Positions 1 through 7,290 of a stretch of DNA of 64,000 nt are shown piece after piece. Within the stretch, counting starts at the first letter, position 1. Every line of letters starts with the position of its first letter. Source of the DNA: Phormidium tenue FACHB-886 (GTDB lineage Bacteria > Cyanobacteriota > Cyanobacteriia > Elainellales > Elainellaceae); the NCBI RefSeq assembly GCF_014764505.1, contig NZ_JACXWX010000003.1:186001-250000 (forward strand), read 5' to 3'. The notes under the pieces were generated by a model, which was not told the origin of the DNA, did no database searches, and saw only the letters and a list, made by a program, of their open reading frames with translations. Position numbers and translations under genes: made by a program.

Positions 1-917
1 TAGAAATCAGACGTGCCGCCGCGCGCCGTAATAATGAACGATAAACTCGGCCAAGCTGCCTTGGGCAACAGCCTCCCCTCCGTTTTGAGCACCCGCTGGA
101 GCTGAGCTGCCCGTTCTGGCGCAGGCGACCACCGCCGCTCAAATTTAGCCCGCAGTTTGGGTTCTAGCTTCAGCCAGCTAGCAATTTCGCCGGTTTCTAT
201 ATCCCGAATCAAATCTTCTGCGTTTTCTTCCAGTGCGTTGCATAGCTTGAGGGCAAGGACGGGCAAGGTGGCGCTAATCACGCGCAGATTAGCATTGCGG
301 AGGGCAAACAGCAGGCAGAGATAGGTGCGAGCGGCGCTATCTGACACCTGAAACACTTCAAACGGATAGCTGAAAACCTGCCGAGACAGAATATCCATCA
401 GCTTCAGATCGCTAGTACTGACGGGCGCATAGGCAATGCCGCTGCTGGTATAGCCCAACGGCTGCACCGAGAGCGGAAATAGCATCTTGCCGACGGGTCG
501 ATTGGCACGGCTAGCAGCATCAACCCCAAACCCCATGGCAGTACGGTTAGCGCGAGCAATCGCCTTGCGCGATCGCTTCGTCACCGGAATTAGCTTGGGT
601 TGTCCCGTGGAGCCACTGCTTAGGTTGAAGTAGATCAGCGGGTCTGGCGTCAGGACATTCGGTTCGCCTTCTGCCATGCGCTGGGTGTAAGGGGCGTAAT
701 AGCTGTAGGGCTGAATGGGAATCTGGCTGCGAAACTGATCGATTGTTTTAATTTCAGCGAGTCCATGTTCTCGCCCAAACGCTGTGTCTTGATGAAGCTG
801 CAGCAGCGTGAATAAAAACTGCTCTTGTACCTCCTGGATTCGACGAGTTTTGCGGATAAAATCTGACTTGGACTGGCGAGCGACCGCCATCAAAATAGAC
901 AGGACTGGATTGGTCAT
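1..917 (-). CDS. GH3-family acyl-adenylating amidosynthetase, C-terminus cut off by window edge
   Basis: This reading frame is open from an ATG at 917 to the left edge, giving 305 residues without a stop, so the gene is partial. GH3 enzymes adenylate a carboxylic acid with ATP and then often join it to an amino acid. The AMP-binding P-loop SSGSTGQPK lies at residues 100-108, and the last visible stretch, AWPSLSFIITARGGTSDFY, resembles the conserved core segment after the first GH3 domain. The plant family is about 600 residues and bacterial members 500-560, so roughly half is visible. It lies 130 bases downstream of a cysteate-synthase-like gene on the same strand, which suggests, as inference only, that cysteate or a related amino acid could be the acceptor. 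The family call is confident; the substrate is unknown. Confidence 0.8.
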   Translation of the reverse strand, partial: MTNPVLSILMAVARQSKSDFIRKTRRIQEVQEQFLFTLLQLHQDTAFGREHGLAEIKTIDQFRSQIPIQPYSYYAPYTQRMAEGEPNVLTPDPLIYFNLSSGSTGQPKLIPVTKRSRKAIARANRTAMGFGVDAASRANRPVGKMLFPLSVQPLGYTSSGIAYAPVSTSDLKLMDILSRQVFSYPFEVFQVSDSAARTYLCLLFALRNANLRVISATLPVLALKLCNALEENAEDLIRDIETGEIASWLKLEPKLRAKFERRWSPAPERAAQLQRVLKTEGRLLPKAAWPSLSFIITARGGTSDF

Positions 918-1047
918 GAGTTACTGATGAATCAAACTTGAACGACCACTATAGCTTGGGGTTACTCCGACACAGGCAATCCAGCGGTAATGTAGTTTAA
1001 GCAGGTTTTACTTACCTAAGCCAGATTAACCGAGTGCAGATCGCAGC

Positions 1048-2436
1048 TTATGTGCGAGTTAAGAAGTTTAAGCGATGGCTCATGCGCTCTGTGACGATCT
1101 CAGGAGTGATCTCCTGTGGCGAAAACACAACATCCGGCTTGAGATACTGCAAGGTGTGATCCTGCTGGATTCGCTCAAACCCACCGTTGGTGATGTTGAG
1201 CATGATGCAGTCTTGCTTAGGAACCTTACCCAACTCCACCGCCCGAATCAGCGCTGCCGTTGCGACGCCTGCCGCTGCCCCAATATCGATCGCCTCTAGC
1301 TCTCGAAACAAAAGTCTTGCCTGTCCTAGCTCTTGGTTTGTAACCGCATACATTTCTCCCTGGGTGGCGGTCAGTGCTTCGTATAGCCCACCCGTAAGCG
1401 AATAAGCGGGTTTGCGATTGGTGAGAACTTTGGCATCGACCTGGTTAATCTGGGATTTGGCGGCTGTTTCCTCAGTCTGGGGCAGCGATCGACTCTGCGC
1501 TTTCCAGGCATCGACCATGGGATTGAACGGAGCGTTTTGCGCCAAGTGCAGCTTCATCCGCTGTGTGCCAAATCGTCCATCTTCGAGCAGGCGCAAATTC
1601 GCTTCCCAGGCTGAGATGCCGCCTGTGCCAGATCCCACCGCCTGAAAGTAGTGATCGGGAATGCGTCCCAGCGTTGCCGCTGCATCCAAAACTGTTAATC
1701 CCATGCCATCTCGCCGCGCTACGTTGGCAGCACCGCCTTCTGGGAAAAAGCCCTCCATCTGGCTAATCAAGTGTCCGAGGGCGATCGCGTCAGCATAATC
1801 TCCGCCACCGCTGACAACCACCAGACAAACATGAGGATGAAAGCTATGCGTTGACCAGATCGCCGACAAATTCTTTTCTGGGATCACCAGGCACAGCGGA
1901 ATCTGCAGCCTGGAACAAACGTCAGCAAAAGCTCTGCCTGTGTTGCCTGCTGAAGCGATCACCAGGGTTTGCGGGTTATCTTTGGGAATTCTTGCTAGCA
2001 CCGAGGGCGCTTCTAGCTCTTTAAAGGAACAGGTGAGGAGGTATGCTTCTCGTTCAGGCCAGTAGCCATTGAAGCTGATGAATAGCTGTTCTAGCCCTAG
2101 ATAAGCTGCAAGATGTTTGCTTTGGTAGGTAATGGGTCTGCCAATGATCTCCAAAGGGTATTCAACCGGAAGCCAATCAATGAACCGGAACACTCCCGGT
2201 AAAACAGATTTAATCTCTAACTGTTTAGCATGATGCTCGGCACGTAAAAGAGCAGGTTCGTGATTTAGATCGCAGTGAAGCCGAAACGGATCGGGTTCGT
2301 AGGCTGCGCCACAGGATAGACAGCGTAAAGTATATTTGGCTGGCTTTAGAGATGGACTTAGTGCAGATTCACTTAGAAACCGCTGAAAGGGCTGCTGAAG
2401 AAACTGACTGAACGAGCGCCGAAAGTTCTGTTGCAT
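1048..2436 (-). CDS. Cysteate synthase-like PLP enzyme (threonine synthase fold)
   Basis: This 462-residue fold-type II PLP enzyme most resembles cysteate synthase, which makes L-cysteate from O-phosphoserine and sulfite in methanogen coenzyme M synthesis, and the related threonine synthases. The likely Schiff-base lysine is K139 in TCSFKELEA, following NGYWPERE, a segment I associate with cysteate synthase rather than threonine synthase. A phosphate-binding loop ASAGNTG lies at 161-167 and a glycine-rich PLP loop GSGTGG at 268-273. The N-terminus carries a zinc-ribbon-like cysteine pair (C39, C42) with a third at C55. It starts at an ATG and lies 93 bases after the fatty-acid-hydroxylase-like gene and 130 before GH3, all on the minus strand. 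Threonine synthase activity remains the main alternative. Confidence 0.72.
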   Translation of the reverse strand: MQQNFRRSFSQFLQQPFQRFLSESALSPSLKPAKYTLRCLSCGAAYEPDPFRLHCDLNHEPALLRAEHHAKQLEIKSVLPGVFRFIDWLPVEYPLEIIGRPITYQSKHLAAYLGLEQLFISFNGYWPEREAYLLTCSFKELEAPSVLARIPKDNPQTLVIASAGNTGRAFADVCSRLQIPLCLVIPEKNLSAIWSTHSFHPHVCLVVVSGGGDYADAIALGHLISQMEGFFPEGGAANVARRDGMGLTVLDAAATLGRIPDHYFQAVGSGTGGISAWEANLRLLEDGRFGTQRMKLHLAQNAPFNPMVDAWKAQSRSLPQTEETAAKSQINQVDAKVLTNRKPAYSLTGGLYEALTATQGEMYAVTNQELGQARLLFRELEAIDIGAAAGVATAALIRAVELGKVPKQDCIMLNITNGGFERIQQDHTLQYLKPDVVFSPQEITPEIVTERMSHRLNFLTRT

Positions 2437-2529
2437 CTTGATCTACAGGGGGTTGAATCAAGCCTGGTTGTCCTGGCAAGAAATTATTTGAGGACTATTG
2501 AGACATGAGTGCCAAGAGCAATACTTCAG

Positions 2530-3357
2530 CTATCTCAAGGCTGTAGAACTTTGCTTTGACAATCTCCAATTGCGGAAGGGATATGAAAGCTGAGCCATGA
2601 AAGTTTCTTTGATTGGCTCACCACTAATCCCAAAGTTTTTGGGCTGTTCTCCCTGAGGCATATAAAACGTGCCAAAGATTAGATCGAAAAGGGGAAAAAG
2701 CCCAGCAAAGTTTTTACCTAATCCTGCTTCATCTTGCGTATGATGCCAGCGATGAAAGACAGGACTTGCAATGAGATAGCGGAAGGGTCCATACGTCCAA
2801 GAGACATTGGCATGAATCAGAGCAATGTAGCTAGAGAGTAGCGGCACATATACCTCAACTGCAACAGGTGAAATGCCCAACAGCAAAACTGGAGAAGACT
2901 GACAAACCCGCGAAATCATGTCGTTGATCGGGTGCAAACGAACTGCCGTTAGCCAGTCTATAATTTCGGCGCTGTGGTGAACGGCATGATAATCCCAAAG
3001 CTGTTGAGTGTGATGCCAGCGATGCGTCCAATACCCCACAAAGTCACCGATGATGATCGCCATTATTCCCTGCAGCCACAGCGGCAATTGGGCGATAGGT
3101 CCATAGCCGGCCAGAACATCTTCCCAAGCCAGCGATCGCCCCAGCAGTAGGTAGATAGGCAGAAAGATGAGGGCGATCGCAACCATGCTCAAGATCTGAA
3201 TGACCATTGGTGTGAAGAACCAATAGAAGGTGTCTAGCCAAACACCGCGTCGCCATTTGGGCTGATTGGGGACACTTGGAAAGAAGTATTCGAGGATACC
3301 GAAGAGAACTGTCAAAACGATAAACAGAACCAGTGTTCTAATAAAACGTCCTTCCAT
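2530..3357 (-). CDS. Sterol desaturase / fatty acid hydroxylase superfamily membrane protein
   Basis: This 275-residue integral membrane protein has the histidine clusters of the di-iron fatty acid hydroxylase family: HRWHH at 112-116, HAVHH at 124-128 and HRWHH at 202-206. Hydrophobic segments occur near residues 7-25, 48-72, 94-110 and 155-182. Family members hydroxylate or desaturate acyl chains, sterols, carotenoids or sphingoid bases at the membrane using oxygen and an electron donor. The start is an ATG at 3357. It could be the first gene of a unit with the cysteate-synthase-like and GH3 genes. The nearest gene upstream, on the same strand, ends at 3578 behind a terminator-like hairpin, which separates the two units. 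The substrate cannot be read from sequence. Confidence 0.8.
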   Translation of the reverse strand: MEGRFIRTLVLFIVLTVLFGILEYFFPSVPNQPKWRRGVWLDTFYWFFTPMVIQILSMVAIALIFLPIYLLLGRSLAWEDVLAGYGPIAQLPLWLQGIMAIIIGDFVGYWTHRWHHTQQLWDYHAVHHSAEIIDWLTAVRLHPINDMISRVCQSSPVLLLGISPVAVEVYVPLLSSYIALIHANVSWTYGPFRYLIASPVFHRWHHTQDEAGLGKNFAGLFPLFDLIFGTFYMPQGEQPKNFGISGEPIKETFMAQLSYPFRNWRLSKQSSTALR

Positions 3358-3523
3358 AACTTGGGCACTACTAAGTTCCTTTCAGATTTACCTGATAGTT
3401 GTATATATGGCAAGCGTTAGAAGAATAATTAATTTGCTGGAAGCAAAACGAACGGAGCGATCAGCATCATCTGCCGCCCCACCCTGTTGATTGCATACGC
3501 TCGTCTTTGCCCAACAAACAAGA

Positions 3524-3552
3524 ACGTGGCATGACTTTAAGCCCTGCCACGT
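3524..3552 (-). terminator. Terminator-like hairpin after the HAD gene
   Basis: Eight-base arms ACGTGGCA and TGCCACGT flank a 13-base loop. Read on the minus strand the stem is followed by TCTTGTTTGTT, which fits intrinsic termination of the aldolase-GntR-VOC-HAD unit ending at 3578. Confidence 0.55.
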
Positions 3553-3577
3553 CCCCCTATTGAATGCCCAATCTAGC

Positions 3578-4270
3578 TCAACCTCGAATCATCGCCGTCA
3601 GCGTTTGCAAGTCTGGCACTTCTAGATCAGGCTGAGCGATTGCTGGCAGCGCAGCCCCTGAGCCTGCCTGACCTGTACGACGGTTGACCCACACTGTAGA
3701 CAACCCTAACTCTTTGGCAGGCACAATATCGTGATAGATACTGGCAGCAACATGCAAAATCTGTGCGGTGGGCAAACCGAGCCGATCGAAAGTTACCCGA
3801 AAGTTCTGAAGCGAGGGCTTATAGCTTTTGGCTTGTTGAGCCGTAACAACCGCTGCAAATTCAACCTCTAGCAGTTTGGCAGTGTTGGCGAACAGATCGT
3901 CATCCACGTTAGAAATAATCGTAAGCTGAAAAGTTTGCTGGAGCAATCGCAACGCTGACACCGTATCGGCAAACGGCTGCCAATACTGAATCGAACTGGG
4001 TAGAGCATCTTGTTCGTCTAGCGACGGTTGGAAATGGAAGCGATCGCCAAATCGCCGCACAACGCCGCGTAAAACATCGCGATAGGATTTGTACTCTTTC
4101 TCTTCTACCGATTCAAACTCGGCAAACAGCTCCAGAATCTTTTCTGTTTCGAGCTGAACGCCGTGATTGACCAGAATCGGCTTTAGTGCAGCCAGCATGC
4201 CCGATTCCCAGTCAATCAAAGTACCGTAGCAGTCGAATGTCAAAACCTTGTACTGCTCAAAATTCAGCAT
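3578..4270 (-). CDS. HAD superfamily type II haloacid dehalogenase-like hydrolase
   Basis: This 230-residue HAD hydrolase has motif I as FDCYGTLID with nucleophile D13, motif II as ISN with S120 and N121, and the motif III lysine K151 in SYKPS, followed by a type II-like VAASIYHDIVPAKELG segment. The pattern matches L-2-haloacid dehalogenases, although many such proteins act on phosphoesters or unknown small acids. Length is normal for the family. It is the last gene of a minus-strand run with a class II aldolase, a FadR-type regulator and a VOC protein, so it may act on a hydroxy- or halo-carboxylate related to the aldolase substrate. That pathway link is inference from position. Confidence 0.85.
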   Translation of the reverse strand: MLNFEQYKVLTFDCYGTLIDWESGMLAALKPILVNHGVQLETEKILELFAEFESVEEKEYKSYRDVLRGVVRRFGDRFHFQPSLDEQDALPSSIQYWQPFADTVSALRLLQQTFQLTIISNVDDDLFANTAKLLEVEFAAVVTAQQAKSYKPSLQNFRVTFDRLGLPTAQILHVAASIYHDIVPAKELGLSTVWVNRRTGQAGSGAALPAIAQPDLEVPDLQTLTAMIRG

Positions 4271-4287
4271 GATGTGCCTCTAATTTT

Positions 4288-4317
4288 GGTTGCAAAAATT
4301 CAGGTTGCAAAAATTCG
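4288..4317. repeat. 15-base tandem duplication across the VOC stop codon
   Basis: Two adjacent copies of GGTTGCAAAAATTCA/G match at 14 of 15 bases. The VOC stop (TGA, 4302-4300) lies in the first copy on the plus strand. The period keeps frame, so the codons for IFAT are repeated after the stop. Confidence 0.85.
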
Positions 4318-4722
4318 GGAATCATCTTTGAATGACTTGAACTCCAGCGCGTTACCGCTGGGGTCTTGAATAAACAACGTTGCCTGTTCTCCTACTTCAC
4401 CCTGAAAGCGAATATAAGGCTGAATTACAAAATCCATCTGCTCTGACTTAAGGCGATCGGCTAGCTGGTGCCAAGTCTGCCAGTCCAGAATCACGCCGAA
4501 ATGCCGTACGGGAACAGCTTCACCATCTACTGGATTCGTTGACACGCTGCCCAAATCTGACTGCAGGTGCGCTGTAATTTGATGACCATAAAAGTCAAAG
4601 TCAATCCAGCGATCGCTCGTTCGTCCCACCGTGCAGCCAAGCTGATTGCAGTAAAATGATCGGGTTTCTTCTAGATTGGTGACCGGAAAAGCGAGGTGAA
4701 ATCGAGGAATAGTTTGAGTCAT
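4300..4722 (-). CDS. VOC (glyoxalase/bleomycin-resistance) family protein
   Basis: From the ATG at 4722 this is a 140-residue single-domain VOC protein of glyoxalase fold. A typical opening, [23 protein letters not shown], and the closing [12 protein letters not shown] are visible, the latter holding the usual metal-ligand glutamate. An upstream in-frame start at 4779 would overlap the regulator gene by 38 bases and adds a proline-rich tail with no family match, so the internal ATG is preferred. VOC enzymes isomerise, cleave or conjugate small metabolites at a divalent metal. Its placement between GntR and HAD genes suggests a part in the same small-molecule pathway. The stop codon is covered by a 15-base tandem duplication. 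Confidence 0.82.
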   Translation of the reverse strand: MTQTIPRFHLAFPVTNLEETRSFYCNQLGCTVGRTSDRWIDFDFYGHQITAHLQSDLGSVSTNPVDGEAVPVRHFGVILDWQTWHQLADRLKSEQMDFVIQPYIRFQGEVGEQATLFIQDPSGNALEFKSFKDDSRIFAT

Positions 4723-4741
4723 TGGAGTTGAGGGGTCTGGG

Positions 4742-5452
4742 TTAGGAGGGATGGGGTGGGGCAGTCGTCTCTGCTGCAATGCTTTGCTCTGCTGCTTGTA
4801 GCTGCTGAATCAGGGTTTGCCCTTCGCTGTTGTGGTCTTTGGCAATTTGTTCAGCGATCGCTGCATTACCAGAGCAAATTGCTTCAATCAGTTCTCGATG
4901 TTGTTCGATTAGTTTGTCTGGGTTTGATTCAAGCGCATTGCAGGAGGCGATATATAACCGTATTTGGTGTTCTACGATTTTGTATTGCTGCTGCAGCCGA
5001 CGGTGTTCAGAAATCTGAAGGATAGTTTTGTGCAGTGCAAAGTCTGCATCGGTGATCGCTTTCCAGTCGTTTGTTTGGACGATAGCGATCAAGTGTTCAA
5101 GGGCAGCCTCTAGCTGATTGGCTTTTTCAGGGGTCATGGCTTCAGCTGCCAACCGAGCTGCCAGTCCTTCTAGAGCATTTCGCAGAGTATAAAGCTCCCA
5201 AGCGTCTTGGGAACTCAGCCCTGCCACCATGCAGCCGCGGTAGGGAAACTGGATTACCAGTCCCTCATAAATTAGCTGTTGCAAAGCTGCCCGAATCGTT
5301 CCACGGCTCAACTGTAGCCGTTCTGACAGGTCAGTCTCCAGTAGCCGCGCTCCGGGAACCAGTGCCCCGCTCAGAATCTCATCTCGCAAAACATCCGCTG
5401 CCTGTACGTCTAGACTACGGGGAATAATTGGAAGCGCAGATCGATTGGGCAT
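4742..5452 (-). CDS. FadR-subfamily GntR transcriptional regulator (FCD domain)
   Basis: This 236-residue regulator has an N-terminal winged helix with recognition region [19 protein letters not shown] near residues 52-70 and an all-helical C-terminal FCD effector domain, which usually binds small carboxylates through a metal. The start is placed at the ATG at 5452; an in-frame start at 5509 would add 19 residues with no family resemblance. The gene lies just downstream of the class II aldolase, and a perfect palindrome with core ATTGTCAACAAT lies before that gene. FadR-type regulators recognise TNGT-N-ACNA palindromes, so autoregulated control of this unit is likely. The effector is unknown. 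Confidence 0.88.
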   Translation of the reverse strand: MPNRSALPIIPRSLDVQAADVLRDEILSGALVPGARLLETDLSERLQLSRGTIRAALQQLIYEGLVIQFPYRGCMVAGLSSQDAWELYTLRNALEGLAARLAAEAMTPEKANQLEAALEHLIAIVQTNDWKAITDADFALHKTILQISEHRRLQQQYKIVEHQIRLYIASCNALESNPDKLIEQHRELIEAICSGNAAIAEQIAKDHNSEGQTLIQQLQAAEQSIAAETTAPPHPS

Positions 5453-5521
5453 AAAGCAAATAGAGATAGAAAAACTTAGTTGGGGTGAAAGGCTCGTTGC
5501 TCGAAGCACAATACTAAGAAA

Positions 5522-6298
5522 TCAATCGCGATAAGAGGGATCATCTCGATCGAGCAGCCGCAGCAATGCTCCCCACTGCAGCTGTCCCAAGTTTTCCATA
5601 TCAATATCCTGCTGCTGTGCCGCTTTTCGACAAACAGCTTCCGATGGAATGACCAGCTTGTTACCCGTAGACTGTGCTAGAACTTGAATCTCGCAAGATT
5701 TCTCTAGATAGTACGCCAGGATAAATGCTTCGGGAATTGTCCGTCCTGCAGTGAGTAACCCGTGGTTGCGGAGAATCATTACTTTGCGATTCCCCAAATC
5801 CTGCACTAGCCGATCGCGCTCCTCTAAGTCCAGCGAAACGCCTTCGTAGTCGTGGTAAGCGACCCGATCGTAATACTGGAGCGCAAACTGCGACACAGGC
5901 AGCAAGCCGCAGTCCAACAGCGAGACAGCAGTTCCATAGCGAGAATGCGTATGCAAAACGCAGGCAATATCTTCGCGAGCTGCATAGACTGCACTGTGAA
6001 TCACAAACCCAGCCGGGTTTACAACCCAGTCGCTGGGCCCGATGCTCGCTCCTTCCAGATCCACTTTAACCAGGCTAGAAGCAGTGATTTCATGGAACAT
6101 CATGCCGTAGGGGTTAAACAAGAACTGGTTGGTTCCAGGCAGACGAGCAGAAATATGCGTATCAACTAAATCGGACATGCCGAATTTGTCGATCAGACGA
6201 TAGGTAGCAGCAAGCTGGACGCGCAGACTGGCTTCGTCGATCGCGGTTTCTGCCTGAGGCAAGCAAGATTGGATCGTTAGCTCAATAGGTTGTCGCAT
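5522..6298 (-). CDS. Class II aldolase/adducin family protein
   Basis: This 258-residue protein belongs to the zinc-dependent class II aldolase/adducin family, whose members cleave phosphorylated sugars such as fuculose-1-phosphate or act as epimerases or decarboxylases. Metal-ligand histidines are visible in LHTHSR (H116, H118) and RNHGLL (H179), with NPYGMMFHEI upstream forming the usual substrate loop. Length is slightly above the 215-residue sugar-phosphate aldolases and fits the non-sugar-phosphate branch often found with GntR regulators. It starts at an ATG at 6298 and is the first gene of a minus-strand unit ending at 3578. A palindromic operator candidate lies 44 bases upstream. Its substrate is not identifiable. 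Confidence 0.85.
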   Translation of the reverse strand: MRQPIELTIQSCLPQAETAIDEASLRVQLAATYRLIDKFGMSDLVDTHISARLPGTNQFLFNPYGMMFHEITASSLVKVDLEGASIGPSDWVVNPAGFVIHSAVYAAREDIACVLHTHSRYGTAVSLLDCGLLPVSQFALQYYDRVAYHDYEGVSLDLEERDRLVQDLGNRKVMILRNHGLLTAGRTIPEAFILAYYLEKSCEIQVLAQSTGNKLVIPSEAVCRKAAQQQDIDMENLGQLQWGALLRLLDRDDPSYRD

Positions 6299-6341
6299 AG
6301 AGGTAGAGAAGTTTCGCTTTTCTGTAGCTTAGAAGCAGCGA

Positions 6342-6365
6342 TTGTAGATTGTCAACAATCTACAA
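6342..6365. promoter_or_regulatory. Perfect palindrome, candidate operator of the GntR regulator
   Basis: Eleven-base arms TTGTAGATTGT and ACAATCTACAA flank CA. The inner part ATTGTCAACAAT has the TNGT-N2-ACNA form recognised by FadR/UxuR-type GntR proteins. It lies 44 bases upstream of the aldolase start, where a repressor would cover the promoter. Confidence 0.75.
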
Positions 6366-6472
6366 AGCAAAAAATTACGCAGTCATTTAGCCGCTGCATT
6401 CGCTACAGCCGCTTGCCCCCATCAAGAGCGCTCAATTGCCTCTTGAAGATCGGAGAAGTTTTATCTAAATCA

Positions 6473-6554
6473 TGCGGATGAAAGGACTTGAACCTTCACT
6501 TCTTGCGAAACTAGAACCTAAATCTAGCGCGTCTACCAATTCCGCCACATCCGC
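6473..6554 (-). tRNA. trnL-UAG: tRNA-Leu (anticodon UAG)
   Basis: The minus strand folds as a class II tRNA of 82 bases. The acceptor arms GCGGATG and CATCCGC pair perfectly and are followed by discriminator A. The D arm contains AATTGGTAGACGC, the anticodon stem CTAGA/TCTAG encloses loop TTTAGGT with anticodon TAG, a long variable arm follows, and the T arm has GGTTCAAGTCC. No CCA is encoded and no intron is present, unlike the well-known intron-bearing tRNA-Leu(UAA) of cyanobacteria. Confidence 0.96.
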
Positions 6555-6776
6555 GAGTGCCAGTAAACCATAATAGCAGATTTTATAGAAATTGTTCGAT
6601 CGCTTTAATTGCCATTTTTCTGCTTCAAGTGGAATGAAATTCGCTACTATTTTCTTTCAATTGAGTTTTAGATTAGAGCGAGGCTTTTGAATCTAACCAT
6701 TCGAACATCTCGCGGCTTCCCTGTTTGCTTCAAAGGGCAACTACCCAGGAGTCAATTTTGCTGAGAGGAGTGAAGC

Positions 6777-7124
6777 ATGACCCCTTATGGGAACGAGCGA
6801 TCGGTTTGGCTGAGAGGCAGTCATAAGCTAGCTGTCTTCTTTGTTGTGGCTACATGTTTGAGCAGCGGTGGACTTGGCAGCCAGGCAACCGCCGCTCCGC
6901 TTACATCAGCGGCTGCGGTTCGCTCCAGTTCAATTCAGCCTATGCCCTCCAACATTGCCACTGCTGTCATTGCCACTGTTGTCCCTCCAGAACGCCCCTT
7001 GTTTACGGAAACACAGTCTACCGTTAACATCTCTGCTAATTCAGGGTTGTATCGAGGGGCTGTGCAGCTGCTCTTCGCTGGGCTGATCGCCTGGATTATT
7101 GTGCTGCTGCGAGGCAGTAAATAG
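6777..7124 (+). CDS. Small secreted or membrane-anchored protein of unknown function
   Basis: This 115-residue product is not recognised. It starts at an ATG with a strong ribosome-binding site, GAGAGGAGTG, eight bases upstream. Residues 17-40 form a signal-peptide-like stretch (KLAVFFVVATCLSSGG, then an alanine-rich segment with a possible cleavage site after ATAA). The middle is low in complexity and rich in Ala, Ser, Pro and Thr. Residues 93-112 (GAVQLLFAGLIAWIIVLLRG) form a clear C-terminal membrane segment. The likely mature form is an exported, flexible protein held by its C-terminal helix. It precedes the P-type ATPase by 166 bases on the same strand, but no functional link is evident. 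Confidence 0.6.
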   Translation: MTPYGNERSVWLRGSHKLAVFFVVATCLSSGGLGSQATAAPLTSAAAVRSSSIQPMPSNIATAVIATVVPPERPLFTETQSTVNISANSGLYRGAVQLLFAGLIAWIIVLLRGSK

Positions 7125-7290
7125 GCATATTGCAAGCTGCTGAGGCAACTTGTGACACAACCAGATAAACCAAGCTGAACGCTAATAAACCATTCTGAGA
7201 ACTTTTGCAAATCTCTGCAACTCTATACCAGGGAATGCCTTGCGGTTTAGGATTAATTAACATAGCTCACTTGCCTTCAAAGCTGAACTT

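Noticed and set aside
7125-7290. Manganese (yybP-ykoY) riboswitch before the P-type ATPase
   Set aside because: No matching conserved loops were found; the leader is short and unstructured by eye.
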